DNA from: Klebsiella oxytoca NBRC 105695
Lineage (GTDB): Bacteria > Pseudomonadota > Gammaproteobacteria > Enterobacterales > Enterobacteriaceae
Length of the DNA stretch: 64,000 nucleotides
Assembly: GCF_001598695.1 (NCBI RefSeq)
Contig: NZ_BCZK01000008.1
Span: 62,001-126,000, forward strand
Reading direction: 5' to 3'
Position numbers and translations under genes: made by a program. Shown in pieces: positions 48,580-56,641 of the stretch. Numbering within the stretch: the stretch's first letter is position 1; the number at the start of each line of letters is the position of its first letter. Below the pieces are notes generated by a model that saw nothing but the letters and a program-made list of their open reading frames with translations, did not search any database and was not told where the DNA came from.

Positions 48580-49887
48580 TTAGTTAAACTGCGTTAACCA
48601 GGGGCGGTTGATGGTTAACACCTCATCAAGCAGCGCCCGGGCATCGGTCACATTCCCGACCAGCGGGTTACTCACCAGCGCCAGCAGCGCGCTATCCCGG
48701 CAGCCGTGGACCGCGGCCTCAATCGTCAAGCGCTCGAAGGCTTTCACCTGTTGCGTCAGTCCGTTCATGATCGGCGGCAGCGCGCCAAAGGCCAGCGGTC
48801 GTGCGCCCTGCGCGTCAATAATGCTGTTAATTTCCACCACCGCATCATCATCGAAGCCGTGAATCGCGCCGTTGTTGCGGGTGTTGACGACCATCTCCTT
48901 GCCAAGATTGTTGTAGATGGCGTTAATCAGCTCCACCGCCACTTCGGAGTAGTACGCACCGCCGCGGAAGCTCAGCTGTTCGGGCTTTTCATCCAGATCG
49001 GGCCGGGCATAGATATCAAACAGCTCCTGTTCCACCTTCATCACCTGCTCTGCGCGGGTGCCTTTGGTTTTTGCCGCTTCAATCTCTTCCGCCAGCATCG
49101 CCGGCGTCAGCCAGTAATAGCGATGATAGGGACAGGGGATCGCCTTCAGGGCCCGCAGAAACTCCGCCGGCCACGGCAGCGATTGAATATTGTTCATCGA
49201 GAGCGATTGACCGTCACACAGCATGTCGATGACCTTGCTGGTCACCTCTTCCCGCCCCTGCATCACCTTGTGTACCCAGACCATATGATTCAGCCCGGCG
49301 AAGCTCAGCCGAACCTCCTCTTCTTTTGCGTCCAGCATTCCGGCAATCATATGCTGCATATTGATGGGCACGTTGCACAGGCCGATGATTTTGGCGCTGC
49401 TGTAGCGACTCACCGCTTCCGTCACAATCCCGGCCGGATTGGTAAAATTGAGGATAAAGGCATCGGGCGCCAGCGCTTCCACCTTGCGGGCAACCTGTAA
49501 AATCACCGGAATAGTGCGCAGCGCTTTGGCAAATCCGCCGACGCCGGTAGTTTCCTGGCCCAGCAGCTGATACTTCAGCCCCAGACGCTCATCCGCCGCC
49601 CGCGCCGCCAGCTGACCAACCCGCAGCTGAGTCAGCACAAATTTAGCGCCGCGAATGGCCTCATCCAGGCTGAAATGCACGCTGACCTTAACCTGTTCGA
49701 GGCCATGGCGCTTAAACATACGCTGGGTCAGCGCGGCGATAATCGCCACTTTCTCGCGCCCGGCGTCAACATCGACCAGCGCCAGCTCCGTGACCGGAAT
49801 CTGCTGATGGCGAAGGATGATGCCTTCGATAAGTTCCGGCGTATAGCTGCTGCCGCCGCCGATTACAGCTATTTTCAATGCTTGCAT
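48580..49887 (-). CDS. 6-phospho-beta-glucosidase, glycoside hydrolase family 4
   Basis: NAD- and Mn-dependent GH4 enzyme of the LicH/CelF group that hydrolyses phosphorylated beta-glucosides inside the cell. The 435-residue product shows the Rossmann motif [18 protein letters not shown], the metal ligands in GLCNVPINM (Cys) and AGLNHMVWV (His), [13 protein letters not shown], and [18 protein letters not shown] start at MQALKIAV because GAGG lies just upstream; the longer frame to 49923 has no start signal. Located between EIIB and EIIC genes. Confidence 0.92.
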   Translation of the reverse strand: MQALKIAVIGGGSSYTPELIEGIILRHQQIPVTELALVDVDAGREKVAIIAALTQRMFKRHGLEQVKVSVHFSLDEAIRGAKFVLTQLRVGQLAARAADERLGLKYQLLGQETTGVGGFAKALRTIPVILQVARKVEALAPDAFILNFTNPAGIVTEAVSRYSSAKIIGLCNVPINMQHMIAGMLDAKEEEVRLSFAGLNHMVWVHKVMQGREEVTSKVIDMLCDGQSLSMNNIQSLPWPAEFLRALKAIPCPYHRYYWLTPAMLAEEIEAAKTKGTRAEQVMKVEQELFDIYARPDLDEKPEQLSFRGGAYYSEVAVELINAIYNNLGKEMVVNTRNNGAIHGFDDDAVVEINSIIDAQGARPLAFGALPPIMNGLTQQVKAFERLTIEAAVHGCRDSALLALVSNPLVGNVTDARALLDEVLTINRPWLTQFN

Positions 49888-49966
49888 AGTGGCCTCATTT
49901 TTGGCGTACAGATCCCCGCGCAAGGCCGCAGTGGCTTTGCGAAATGAACGCGTTGATGGGATAGCG

Positions 49967-50275
49967 TTAGTGGTTCAGCAGAGCGAGCGCTTTATCCAGT
50001 ACGGCGGCCCCGCGCATCATGCCGTAATCCGCCATGTCGATCACCGCCACGGCTTTTCCGTGCGGGGCAGCAAGCTCCGTCAACCGGGCCGCTTCATATT
50101 TCACCTGCGGCCCCAGCAAAATCACGTCGGCATTGGGCAACTCGCGCTCAAACTCGGCGACGGGTACAGCGTAAATCTCCAGCGCCAGCGCGCGCTGTTG
50201 CGCCTCGGCTTTCATTTTGTTAACCAGCATGCTGGTGGACATTCCAGCGGCGCAGCACAGGACAATACGTGGCAT
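49967..50275 (-). CDS. PTS EIIB, lactose/cellobiose family
   Basis: A 102-residue soluble EIIB with the phosphocysteine loop IVLCCAAGMSTSMLV (Cys8 by alignment with CelA/ChbB), the mid-protein LLGPQVKYE and a C-terminal helix. First gene of the EIIB-GH4-EIIC operon with RBS GGAGG. The phosphoryl donor EIIA must be encoded elsewhere. Confidence 0.94.
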   Translation of the reverse strand: MPRIVLCCAAGMSTSMLVNKMKAEAQQRALALEIYAVPVAEFERELPNADVILLGPQVKYEAARLTELAAPHGKAVAVIDMADYGMMRGAAVLDKALALLNH

Positions 50276-50362
50276 AATTCCTCCCCATGGGTTTTGCTTG
50301 AGCGAGTGCTAAACAGGCACCATCGACTATAGGGCGAGGTGCGGGTACAGAAGAAGGCTATA

Positions 50363-50377
50363 TGAAAATTTTTTTCA
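50363..50377. promoter_or_regulatory. TGAAAA-N3-TTTTCA operator candidate (PTS side)
   Basis: 15-bp inverted repeat about 90 bp upstream of the EIIB gene, identical in arms and spacing to the one before the divergent rpiR-type gene. Confidence 0.6.
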
Positions 50378-50488
50378 CTTACGTGATCGAGGCGTTATTT
50401 TTCATCCTTATAATTGCCCATAAAAAGCCGAATCAGCAATAATCCCAGGCATTACGCGTGATTAAGTGGTATAAAAAGCCATCATTAT

Positions 50489-50505
50489 TTGAAAAATATT
50501 TTCAA
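50489..50505. promoter_or_regulatory. TTGAAAA-N3-TTTTCAA operator candidate (regulator side)
   Basis: Inverted repeat with perfect 7-bp arms about 30 bp before the RpiR-family gene, second copy of the motif at 50363. Confidence 0.6.
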
Positions 50506-50534
50506 TCTGGCGGTGGCAGAGAGAGGCTGAAAGC

Positions 50535-51278
50535 ATGGATATCGTAGGACAGTTACAGGAAGGCATGACTCGCTTAAGCGCTCAGGAATCGAAGGTCGCG
50601 GCATTTATTCTGCAGAATTTAAGTTTTACCGCCAGCGCCTCGATTGATGAACTGGCGGCGCGCGCTGGCGTGAGCGCAGCCACGATTACCCGCTTTGCCC
50701 GCTCCGTAGGCTGCGAGGATATTCGTGATTTGCGTAAGCAGCTGGCGCAGGCTTGCGAACGGCGCACCGGTTGGCTAAACGAAGAGAGCGCCGCGCTGCC
50801 CGCCGCGTGGCGCGACAAATTAAGCCTGATTAGCACAAGTCTGGAACAACAGCTGGTAAGCACCCCCGAATCTACGCTGCAAAAGCTGCGCACGCGTCTG
50901 CAAAATGCCCGCGCCGTACACTGTTTCGCCCTTGGCGCACAGGATATTGCGCTGGCCACGCTGCTCCAGCACCAGTTGCTCTCCATCGGGATCGTGATGA
51001 ATCTCTGCCAGGACAGCGCCCTGATGCGCATGATAGCCAGTACCCTTAGTGACGATCATCTTCTGCTGGTGCTGGCAACCGGCGAGGCCGATGCGATTTT
51101 GCAGGGCGCGACCCTGCTGGCCCGGGTACAAGAAGCGACAATTTTCGCCCTCACTCCCGCCGACCATTCATTAAGCAATATGGCCTCCGCGCTGCTGCCC
51201 CTGCCCGAGAATGCACAAGCCGCCCGCTACGCCCTGCTGCTGCTGGTCGACCTGCTTAACGACGCGCTGCTCGCCTGA
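50535..51278 (+). CDS. RpiR/MurR family regulator of the PTS operon
   Basis: A 247-residue regulator with N-terminal HTH_6 (about 1-75: SIDELAARAGVSAATITRFARSVG) and a C-terminal SIS domain (about 105-235: VHCFALGAQDIALATLLQHQL, LLLVLATGEADAILQGATLL). The SIS domain probably senses a phosphosugar made by the PTS operon. Divergent from the EIIB gene with a shared pair of palindromes, so local repression or activation is likely. The family otherwise includes GlvR and MurR. Confidence 0.88.
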   Translation: MDIVGQLQEGMTRLSAQESKVAAFILQNLSFTASASIDELAARAGVSAATITRFARSVGCEDIRDLRKQLAQACERRTGWLNEESAALPAAWRDKLSLISTSLEQQLVSTPESTLQKLRTRLQNARAVHCFALGAQDIALATLLQHQLLSIGIVMNLCQDSALMRMIASTLSDDHLLLVLATGEADAILQGATLLARVQEATIFALTPADHSLSNMASALLPLPENAQAARYALLLLVDLLNDALLA

Positions 51279-51291
51279 CGTTATCCCTATC

Positions 51292-51318
51292 GGGCCTGAA
51301 TTTCCTGCGTTCAGGCCC
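51292..51318 (+). terminator. Terminator after the rpiR-type gene
   Basis: Stem GGGCCTGAA/TTCAGGCCC with a 9-nt loop, followed by a moderately T-rich stretch. Confidence 0.75.
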
Positions 51319-51648
51319 CATTCTTGCTTATTTTATAAGCGGATAAATTTACATTAAGCGCAAGCGCCCATCATTCCTGCTCTCCTCTTTTTACTTTGTT
51401 CTGCATCAATAAAATTGCAAACATCTTTGATGCAAAGCACTACATATAGAACTTAAAATGCGCCCCGGCCCCACATATTGTATTAATAGTCTATTATGTC
51501 ACCACAACCCATCGTACCCGGGCGGTGATGGGATGTGGATAAAAAGGGCCGGGATCGGAGGGAAACGGCGGCAGCTATAGCGCCCCGGGACTTCGGTTAA
51601 CCTTCCGCCTCTGTGGATAACCTGTTCTATAAAAAGTATGGAGTGATC
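51319..51648 (+). promoter_or_regulatory. nrdD upstream region and structured leader
   Basis: 330 bp with no gene. CACTACATATAG (51438-51449) matches 11 of 12 bases of the NrdR-box core CACTATATATAG. GCATCAA (51403-51409) and TTGATGC (51427-51433) form an inverted repeat that includes FNR-like TTGAT half sites. A long hairpin (CCACA-a-CCCATC with GATGGG-a-TGTGG, 51502-51538) lies in the probable 5' leader. Confidence 0.5.
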
Positions 51649-53787
51649 ATGACACCGCATGTGATGAAACGCGATGGCTGTAAAGTGCCGTTCAAGTCAG
51701 AGCGCATTAATGAAGCAATTCTACGTGCAGCTAAAGCAGCGGGAGTCGATGACGCAGACTATTGCGCCACCGTCGCAGAAGTCGTTAGCCAGCAAATGCA
51801 GGGCCGCACCCAGGTTGATATCAACGAGATCCAGACCGCCGTTGAGAATCAGCTGATGTCCGGCCCTTACAAGCAGCTGGCGCGTGCCTACATTGAATAT
51901 CGCCACGACCGCGATAGCCAGCGTGAAAAACGCGGTCGTCTGAACCAGGAAATTCGCGGCCTGGTTGAGCAGACCAACTCGGCGTTACTCAACGAGAACG
52001 CCAACAAAGACAGTAAAGTTATTCCTACCCAGCGCGATCTGCTGGCGGGTATCGTGGCTAAACACTATGCGCGTCAGCACCTGCTGCCGCATGATGTAGT
52101 GATGGCGCACGAGCGCGGCCTGATCCACTATCACGATCTCGACTATTCGCCATTCTTCCCGATGTTCAACTGCATGCTGATCGATCTTAAAGGCATGCTG
52201 ACGCAGGGTTTTAAAATGGGCAACGCCGAGATTGAGCCGCCGAAGTCCATCTCTACCGCCACCGCGGTAACGGCGCAGATTATCGCGCAGGTCGCCAGCC
52301 ATATTTATGGCGGCACGACCATCAACCGCATCGATGAAGTGCTGGCGCCGTTTGTTACCGAAAGCTTCAATAAGCACCGTAAAATTGCCGAAGAGTGGCA
52401 AATCCCCGACGCCGAAGGTTATGCCCGTTCCCGCACCGAGAAAGAGTGCTACGACGCCTTCCAGTCGCTGGAATATGAAGTGAACACCCTGCATACCGCC
52501 AACGGTCAGACGCCGTTCGTCACCTTCGGTTTCGGCCTCGGTACCAGCTGGGAATCGCGTCTGATTCAGCAGTCCATTCTGCGCAATCGCATCGCGGGAC
52601 TCGGTAAAAATCGCAAAACGGCGGTGTTCCCCAAGCTGGTCTTCGCCATTCGCGACGGCCTGAACCATAAGTTTGGCGACGCGAACTACGACATTAAACA
52701 GCTGGCGCTGGAGTGCGCGAGCAAGCGCATGTATCCGGATATCCTCAACTACGATCAGGTCGTGAAGGTGACCGGCTCGTTCAAAACCCCGATGGGCTGC
52801 CGCAGCTTCCTCGGCGTGTGGGAAAACGAGGACGGCGAACAGGTGCACGATGGCCGCAACAACCTCGGCGTTATCAGCCTCAACCTGCCGCGTATTGCCC
52901 TGGAAGCCCGCGGCGACGAAGCTGTGTTCTGGAAACTTCTGGATGAGCGTCTGCAGCTGGCGCGTAAAGCGCTGATGACCCGCATCGCCCGTCTGGAAGG
53001 AGTGAAGGCTCGCGTTGCGCCGATTCTGTATATGGAAGGGGCCTGCGGCGTGCGCCTGAAAGCGGATGACGACGTTTCGGAGATTTTCAAAAACGGCCGC
53101 GCGTCGATTTCTCTTGGCTATATCGGTATCCATGAAACCATCAACGCGCTGTTCGGCAATAAGCCAATGTACGATAGCGAAGCGCTGCGTGAAAAAGGCG
53201 TCGCCATCGTTCAGCGTCTGCGCGAAGCGGTAGACCAGTGGAAAGACGAGACCGGCTACGGCTTTAGCCTGTACAGCACGCCGAGCGAAAATCTCTGCGA
53301 CCGCTTCTGCCGTCTGGACACCGCTGAGTTCGGCGTGATCGAAGGCGTCACCGACAAAGGGTATTACACCAACAGCTTCCACCTCGATGTGGAGAAGAAG
53401 GTGAACCCGTACGATAAAATCGATTTTGAAGCGCCTTACCCGCCGCTGGCTAACGGGGGCTTTATTTGCTACGGCGAGTACCCGAATATTCAGCACAACC
53501 TGCGGGCGCTGGAAGACGTGTGGGATTATAGCTATCAGCACGTGCCCTATTACGGGACCAATACGCCTATCGATGAGTGCTACGAGTGCGGTTTTACCGG
53601 TGAGTTCGAGTGTACCAGCAAAGGCTTCACCTGCCCGAAATGCGGCAACCACGATGCCTCTCGCGTGTCGGTAACCCGCCGGGTATGCGGTTATCTCGGA
53701 AGCCCGGACGCCCGCCCGTTCAACGCCGGCAAGCAGGAAGAAGTGAAGCGCCGCGTGAAGCATCTGGGCAACGGGCAGATCGGTTAA
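51649..53787 (+). CDS. nrdD: Anaerobic ribonucleoside-triphosphate reductase
   Basis: Class III ribonucleotide reductase that makes dNTPs from NTPs without oxygen, using formate as reductant. The 712-residue product matches E. coli NrdD. It has an N-terminal ATP-cone (VMKRDGCKVPFKSERINEAI), the glycyl-radical site RVCGYLGSPDARPF near residue 681, and a zinc site of four cysteines (CYECG and CPKCG) just before it. The start at MTPHVMKRDG equals that of E. coli and follows GGAG; the 12 codons upstream belong to the leader. Activated by NrdG. Confidence 0.98.
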   Translation: MTPHVMKRDGCKVPFKSERINEAILRAAKAAGVDDADYCATVAEVVSQQMQGRTQVDINEIQTAVENQLMSGPYKQLARAYIEYRHDRDSQREKRGRLNQEIRGLVEQTNSALLNENANKDSKVIPTQRDLLAGIVAKHYARQHLLPHDVVMAHERGLIHYHDLDYSPFFPMFNCMLIDLKGMLTQGFKMGNAEIEPPKSISTATAVTAQIIAQVASHIYGGTTINRIDEVLAPFVTESFNKHRKIAEEWQIPDAEGYARSRTEKECYDAFQSLEYEVNTLHTANGQTPFVTFGFGLGTSWESRLIQQSILRNRIAGLGKNRKTAVFPKLVFAIRDGLNHKFGDANYDIKQLALECASKRMYPDILNYDQVVKVTGSFKTPMGCRSFLGVWENEDGEQVHDGRNNLGVISLNLPRIALEARGDEAVFWKLLDERLQLARKALMTRIARLEGVKARVAPILYMEGACGVRLKADDDVSEIFKNGRASISLGYIGIHETINALFGNKPMYDSEALREKGVAIVQRLREAVDQWKDETGYGFSLYSTPSENLCDRFCRLDTAEFGVIEGVTDKGYYTNSFHLDVEKKVNPYDKIDFEAPYPPLANGGFICYGEYPNIQHNLRALEDVWDYSYQHVPYYGTNTPIDECYECGFTGEFECTSKGFTCPKCGNHDASRVSVTRRVCGYLGSPDARPFNAGKQEEVKRRVKHLGNGQIG

Positions 53788-53808
53788 TTCCAGGTGGTTT
53801 AGCCCCTT

Positions 53809-53960
53809 CCCCTCTCCCCAACGGGGAGAGGGGGCCGGCCCCGTAGCCGTTTGGCCACTAAGGAGCCGTTCCCGGATCGCGGCGCAAAGCGCCTTATCCG
53901 GGCTACAACCGCGTATGCGGCTCTTCGTAGCCCGGCCGAGCGCAGCCAACGCGGCTATGG
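53809..53960. repeat. Hairpin and REP-like repeats between nrdD and nrdG
   Basis: Perfect 11-bp stem CCCCTCTCCCC/GGGGAGAGGGG (53809-53833), then CCCGGATCGCGGCGC...GCGCCTTATCCGGG (about 53872-53901), and a GTAGCCCGGCCGAGCGCAGC unit (about 53928-53948). They enlarge the nrdD-nrdG gap to 193 bp. Confidence 0.75.
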
Positions 53961-53980
53961 CGTTAATTGAGAAGCGAAAA

Positions 53981-54445
53981 ATGAATTACCATCAGTACTA
54001 CCCGGTAGATATTGTTAACGGTCCGGGCACCCGCTGCACCCTGTTCGTTTCCGGCTGCGTTCACGAGTGCCCCGGCTGCTACAACAAAAGCACCTGGCGG
54101 CTGAACTCCGGCATGCCGTTTACCGCCGAGATAGCCGACCGCATCATTGCTGACCTCAACGATACGCGTATCAGGCGCCAGGGGATCACGCTTTCCGGCG
54201 GCGACCCGCTGCACCCGCAGAACGTGCCGGAGATCCTTAAGCTGGTGCAGCGCGTTCGCGCCGAGTGCCCCGGCAAAGATATCTGGGTATGGACCGGCTA
54301 CAAGCTGGACGAACTTAACGACGCGCAGATGCAGGTGGTGGATCTCATCAACGTACTGGTTGATGGCAAATTTGTGCAGGATCTCAAAGACCCGGCGCTA
54401 ATCTGGCGCGGCAGCAGCAATCAGGTTGTGCATCACCTGAGATAG
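53981..54445 (+). CDS. nrdG: Anaerobic RNR-activating radical SAM protein
   Basis: Generates the glycyl radical on NrdD from S-adenosylmethionine. The 154-residue product has the cluster motif CVHECPGC (C-x3-C-x2-C) at about residues 26-33, GGDP after it (TLSGGDPLHPQN), and the full E. coli length from MNYHQYYPVD. Longer in-frame extension to 53915 runs through a REP-like repeat and has no RBS. Confidence 0.97.
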   Translation: MNYHQYYPVDIVNGPGTRCTLFVSGCVHECPGCYNKSTWRLNSGMPFTAEIADRIIADLNDTRIRRQGITLSGGDPLHPQNVPEILKLVQRVRAECPGKDIWVWTGYKLDELNDAQMQVVDLINVLVDGKFVQDLKDPALIWRGSSNQVVHHLR

Positions 54446-54455
54446 CCTCTCGCGA

Positions 54456-54697
54456 CAGCCGTTTATTGACGTTCCGATAGACGGCTAGTTTTTCTCGTTT
54501 TCCCACAGGAATAACCTAAACCTTCAATCACCACCTCATCCCGAACCTGATACACCAGTCGGTATCCCGCTGATTTCAGCTGAATTTTATAGCAGTCGGG
54601 TCAGCCGCGAAGATTCAATATGAAGGTTCTCCAGCACGACCGCCAGCTGACTTTTGAACTGCTCTTTTACGGTTTCACCCAGCTTATACCATTCTCT
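54456..54697 (-). pseudogene. Decayed RelE-family toxin gene
   Basis: Three reading frames joined in order read as one RelE/StbE-type toxin. Frame A gives REWYKLGETVKEQFK and SQLAVVLENLHIESSRL (54697-54602) before a stop. Frame B gives PDCYKIQLKSAGYRL then VYQVRDEVVI (54600 to about 54525). Frame C gives VIPVGKREKLAVY and RNVNKRL (about 54512-54456). These match in order the RelE pattern ALKEWxKLG...LPDCYKIxLxSxGYRLVYQV...VGKRE..VY. The N-terminal ~10 residues are missing and no antitoxin gene is adjacent. Two frameshifts make it inactive. It lies between nrdG and the PRD regulator, at the edge of the inserted block. Confidence 0.85.
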
Positions 54698-54708
54698 GGC
54701 AGCGCATC

Positions 54709-56619
54709 TCAAAACCGGCTGACGCACTCCATGGCCACCGCTTTAAACTCAGCGAAGCTGCGGGTGGCAGCAAGGCGGGTCATTGCGCGCTCGCGCAGGA
54801 AGGTGACGAAAATATCGTAGATCGCCATCGCCTCTTCATACTCGCTTTTACTGATGGCGAGCAGGAAGATGATATGCGCGGTTTCATCGCCCCAGGCGAT
54901 GCCGTGCGGCGCAATTACGGTATAAACCACGGTCTTTTTTGCCAGCAGCCCGAGGGCGTGAGGTAACGCGATCCCGTCGCCGAGCATGGTACTGACGATA
55001 GCCTCACGCTCCGCGACCGAATCATGGAACTCCGCCCCGACAAACCCCTCCTGCTGCAGCTGCTGGCACAGCGTAGCAAACAGCGCCTGCTGATCCATCG
55101 GGGTATCTATCACCTGAAAGTGAGTCTCATCAAAATACTTATTCAGCATCCAGGGACGGGTGCGGTCCACCAGCACCAGCTTGCCGATTTGGTCGAGCTG
55201 GTAGTCGGTAGGAAATGGCGCAATGGTAACTACCGGCTTATCTTTCTCGCTGATGCGCACGGTGGAAATGACAAAATCTTCCGCGATCTCTTCCCGCTGT
55301 TCATATTCGCGCTGCGAGAGGGTGGCGGCAATTTCCAGCTGCGGATACTTACGCTGCAGGATGGCTTCAATCATCCTCACCATCGCATTGCTGGTATCGC
55401 AGACCAGCAGCACCTGAGGCTGGCGCTGGTAGCCGATATTGTAATGGCGCTCCAGCCCGACGCCGATATGCAGCACCAGAAAGCCGATCTCGTTTTCGCT
55501 GATGGCGTAGGGGGTATATTTTCCCCAGCTGGATACCGCCGCCAGGGTCATGTCCCACGCCATGGGGTAGTGCTGTTTGATATTTTCCAGAAGCGGGTTG
55601 GGGATCATTATCTGGTAGCGCACGCGGGTGATCATGGTCTTAATATGGGTCAGCAAATCCGCATGCAGCTGGGCATCCTCCAGCAAATTATAGTTATATT
55701 GCTGATTGATATAGCGCAGGATGTAGTTCACCAGCGCTTCGTCGTCGTCGGCGCTGATAGTCCCCGGATCGACATCCTGCACCTGGCGGGCGGCAAGGTG
55801 GACGCACAGCCACTCCTCTTCCGCCGGAGCAAGCGGTTTGCCCGCCAGCTGCTGCATCGTATTTGCCAGCTCGCGGGCGGCATCGCGTACGTTTTGCGCG
55901 ACATCCTCGGCGCTAAAATCGGCTAAAGGATATCCTTCGCTCACTCGGCGCACGGCAACCGCGCCGTACAGGCAAATAAAGCGCTCCCCGGCGTCGGTCA
56001 GGCGAACGTGATGGCGGGTTAGCATTTCCTGCAGCACGCCAGCCAGCAGCGTCGGTACGCTGGCATCAAACGCTTCTTCACCGATAAGCGGGTTCAGCGG
56101 CCCCTGCTGACTTAGCTCCCACAGCAGATCGGTCAGGCAGGCGCGAATGGAGACCTCGCTGCCGAACAGCTTCATACCGTGACGCGGCCGGGTCTCAAGG
56201 GTGAGCTGATAACGCTGAAAGCGCTCGCGTACGTCAACCATATCGCCCTGTAAGGTGGCGCGGCTGACGAACCACGCATCGGCCAGATCCTCCAGCTTGA
56301 TTGAGAAAGCGGAAGTTAAAAAGCGCACCAGCAAAAAGTGGATGCGATCCGCCGCGGTTCGCGGGATATGCTGCGCTTTCGGCGCACTCTCTTCCAGCGT
56401 CTGATAGCGCGACGAATCGTGAATCACCAGCTGATAACCGCTGCCGCGGGTGAGGATAAACTGCGCGCCATAGTGCTGCAGCAGCGCGTTCAACGCGGTG
56501 ATGTCCGCGCGCACCGTGCGAGTAGAAACCGACAGCCGCTGCGCCAGCTCCTCCTGGGGCAGCGTTTCGTTTTGCAACAGGGTAAACAGCTGCGCTAAAC
56601 GTTGATTGGGAAATCGCAT
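54709..56619 (-). CDS. BglG/MtlR-type PTS-regulated transcriptional regulator (HTH-PRD-EIIB-EIIA)
   Basis: A 636-residue regulator with a helix-turn-helix at the N-terminus (QEELAQRLSVSTRTVRADITALN), a second HTH (about 85-165, LEDLADAWFVSRATLQGD), and PRD domains (about 180-400, with histidines in WLCVHLAARQ and FLVLHIGVGLERH). A mannitol-type EIIB-like domain follows (about 405-495, VLLVCDTSNAMVRM with a cysteine), then a fructose/mannitol-type EIIA domain (about 500-636, histidine in ALPHALGLL). Such proteins activate catabolic operons according to PTS phosphorylation. It follows the lactonase-fold gene by 22 bp, downstream of the DgaE/F-DUF431x operon, and is its likely regulator. Confidence 0.9.
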   Translation of the reverse strand: MRFPNQRLAQLFTLLQNETLPQEELAQRLSVSTRTVRADITALNALLQHYGAQFILTRGSGYQLVIHDSSRYQTLEESAPKAQHIPRTAADRIHFLLVRFLTSAFSIKLEDLADAWFVSRATLQGDMVDVRERFQRYQLTLETRPRHGMKLFGSEVSIRACLTDLLWELSQQGPLNPLIGEEAFDASVPTLLAGVLQEMLTRHHVRLTDAGERFICLYGAVAVRRVSEGYPLADFSAEDVAQNVRDAARELANTMQQLAGKPLAPAEEEWLCVHLAARQVQDVDPGTISADDDEALVNYILRYINQQYNYNLLEDAQLHADLLTHIKTMITRVRYQIMIPNPLLENIKQHYPMAWDMTLAAVSSWGKYTPYAISENEIGFLVLHIGVGLERHYNIGYQRQPQVLLVCDTSNAMVRMIEAILQRKYPQLEIAATLSQREYEQREEIAEDFVISTVRISEKDKPVVTIAPFPTDYQLDQIGKLVLVDRTRPWMLNKYFDETHFQVIDTPMDQQALFATLCQQLQQEGFVGAEFHDSVAEREAIVSTMLGDGIALPHALGLLAKKTVVYTVIAPHGIAWGDETAHIIFLLAISKSEYEEAMAIYDIFVTFLRERAMTRLAATRSFAEFKAVAMECVSRF

Positions 56620-56641
56620 GTCAGTTCCTTTTTCTTACGGC

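Noticed and set aside
51502-51640. Cobalamin riboswitch before nrdD
   Set aside because: A strong hairpin is present, but I see no B12-box-like GCCACTG element, and class III reductases do not need cobalamin.
51985-53949. 654-codon minus-strand open frame inside nrdD
   Set aside because: Shadow of nrdD, which is strongly conserved over the same bases; no RBS or recognisable domain.
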